Positions 43,668-44,826 of a DNA stretch of 44,826 nucleotides are shown in pieces. Source of the stretch: an uncultured Aquimarina sp. (GTDB lineage Bacteria; Bacteroidota; Bacteroidia; Flavobacteriales; Flavobacteriaceae); contig CALFCI010000062.1 in NCBI GenBank assembly GCA_937951135.1, positions 1-44,826 on the forward strand. Direction: 5' to 3'. Each line of letters opens with the position of its first letter. Position 1 is the stretch's first letter. The notes beneath the pieces were generated by a model that ran no database searches, was not told the origin of the DNA, and saw nothing but the letters and a program-made list of their open reading frames with translations. The translations under genes and the position numbers were made by a program.

Positions 43668-44826
43668 GTAAAGCAATAAAGCATTTCGAAACCCAAGCCG
43701 TGCGTACGCAAACGGAAAGAACTCAGTTTTCAGAACATTCAACCCCATTGTATTTGACTTCGGGATTTGTGTTTGAAGATGCGGAAGAGATGAGAGCCTC
43801 TTTTGCTGAAGAAAAAGAACGTGATTTATACAGTCGATATAGTAACCCCAATACCAGTGAGTTTATTAAAAAGGTATGTGAATTAGAAGGGGCAGAAGAT
43901 GGGTTTGCTTTTGCAACAGGTATGGCAGCAGTCTACTCTACTTTTGCGGCATTGTTAGATGCAGGCGATCATATTGTGTCTTGTCGTTCTGTATTTGGAG
44001 CAACACATAGTTTGTTTACCAAATATTTTCCAAAATGGAATATCAAAACCAGTTATTTTAAAATTAACGAACTCGAACGTGTAGAAAGTTTAATTCAGCC
44101 CAATACCAAATTTATTTATGCAGAGTCTCCTACCAATCCAGGAGTAGATGTATTAGATATGGAGGCCTTGAGTGTGATTGCTAAAAAGCACGGTCTTTTG
44201 CTTATTATTGATAATTGTTTTGCAACACCATATTTGCAAAATCCAATTCAATTTGGTGCAGATTTAGTAATTCATTCTGCTACAAAGTTGATTGACGGGC
44301 AAGGTCGAGTATTGGGTGGAATTACAGTAGGATCAAAAGATTTGATTCGTGAAATCTATCTTTTCGCAAGGCTTACAGGGCCAGCAATGTCACCATTTAA
44401 TGCATGGGTATTGTCCAAAAGTTTAGAGACACTGGCGGTACGAGCAGATCGACAATGTGAAAGTGCCTTGAAATTGGCTGAATTTTTAGAAGGGCATCCT
44501 AAAGTAAATTGGGTAAAATACCCATTCTTGAAATCACATCCACAATATGCCATTGCGCAACAACAAATGAAAGCAGGAGGTACCATTGTGGCATTCGAGG
44601 TTAAAGGAGGAACTGAAGCAGGGCGTGCATTTTTTGATAGTGTTCAAATGTGTTCATTATCTGCAAATCTTGGAGATTCTAGGACAATTGTAACGCATCC
44701 AGATTCAACTACACATGCAAAGTTGGCTAAAGAAGATAAGTTGATTGTAGGGATTACCGATGGTATGGTACGTTGTTCAGTAGGTTTGGAGCATATAGAT
44801 GACATTATAGCGGATATCACACAGGC
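43664..44826 (+). CDS. metZ: O-succinylhomoserine sulfhydrylase-type PLP enzyme, 3' end outside window
   Basis: 387 codons visible; only a few residues are missing for the usual length near 390-400. PLP Lys208 lies in LVIHSATKLIDGQGRVLGG, and IDGQGRVLGG is typical of MetZ rather than of cystathionine gamma-synthase or lyase. SRYSNPNTSEFIKKVCELEG and SLSANLGDSRTIVTHPDSTT also fit the family. The ATG overlaps the OsmC stop. With metY at the operon head this makes two homocysteine-forming enzymes in one cluster; their acyl-donor preferences may differ. Closely related family members have swapped specificities, so the exact substrate is uncertain. Confidence 0.9.
   Translation, partial: MSKAIKHFETQAVRTQTERTQFSEHSTPLYLTSGFVFEDAEEMRASFAEEKERDLYSRYSNPNTSEFIKKVCELEGAEDGFAFATGMAAVYSTFAALLDAGDHIVSCRSVFGATHSLFTKYFPKWNIKTSYFKINELERVESLIQPNTKFIYAESPTNPGVDVLDMEALSVIAKKHGLLLIIDNCFATPYLQNPIQFGADLVIHSATKLIDGQGRVLGGITVGSKDLIREIYLFARLTGPAMSPFNAWVLSKSLETLAVRADRQCESALKLAEFLEGHPKVNWVKYPFLKSHPQYAIAQQQMKAGGTIVAFEVKGGTEAGRAFFDSVQMCSLSANLGDSRTIVTHPDSTTHAKLAKEDKLIVGITDGMVRCSVGLEHIDDIIADITQ

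Overview
The window is a low-GC chromosomal segment from a gliding or T9SS-bearing member of the Bacteroidetes, most likely a marine Flavobacteriaceae; I cannot name the genus. The evidence is a giant secreted protein with a type-B gliding-motility-associated C-terminal sorting domain, a DUF5686 outer-membrane protein, secreted TonB-like and 2TM small proteins, and several upstream TAnnTTTG boxes typical of Bacteroidetes promoters. Almost all genes are housekeeping or envelope genes; there is no phage, CRISPR array, plasmid module, rRNA or tRNA that I can see.

Layout. 1-4667 (minus): C-terminally cut alpha-2-macroglobulin with an intact CAEQ thioester motif. 4668-5515: intergenic, with an imperfect 163-bp fold-back palindrome. 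5516-14368 (plus): 2950-aa T9SS adhesin with 12 tandem PKD-like repeats. 14421-14732: MITE-like element, copy A. 14743-16632 (minus): fabD, folA and a 2TM protein. 16933-17229 (plus): CBM48 mini-protein. 17327-21311 (minus): TonB-like protein, thyA, bifunctional nuclease, etfA, etfB. 21475-29277 (plus): pdhB, DUF5686 protein, ppa, hppA, App1-like phosphatase. 29354-30621: divergent LexA-like XRE/S24 repressor and DUF559 nuclease-like gene with a four-repeat operator between them. 30636-30805: MITE copy B with an 8-bp direct repeat. 31048-34080: alanine-rich lipoprotein, DegT aminotransferase (minus), Kdo transferase (plus). 34081-34887: a broken DUF2461 gene followed by arrays of different 7-bp tandem repeats. 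34888-36181 (minus): deoxynucleoside kinase and a small secreted protein. 36573 to the right end: methionine/SAM locus.

Methionine locus. metK reads left. A SAM-I riboswitch reads right into metY, a MetX-like acyltransferase, a fused aspartokinase-homoserine dehydrogenase, an OsmC protein and metZ (cut by the window end). Together these would make homoserine, acylate it, sulfhydrylate it and, after methylation elsewhere, convert methionine to SAM, with SAM feeding back on the leader. The aspartokinase half has lost two acidic residues that are conserved in the E. coli enzymes, so it may be a regulatory pseudokinase.

Best candidates for something undescribed: the autocleavable-repressor/DUF559 pair with its operator array, the MITE pair, the long fold-back element, the apparent pseudo-aspartokinase fusion, and the heptamer arrays abutting a decayed gene. 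All domain names rest on motif recognition by eye; no database search was run.
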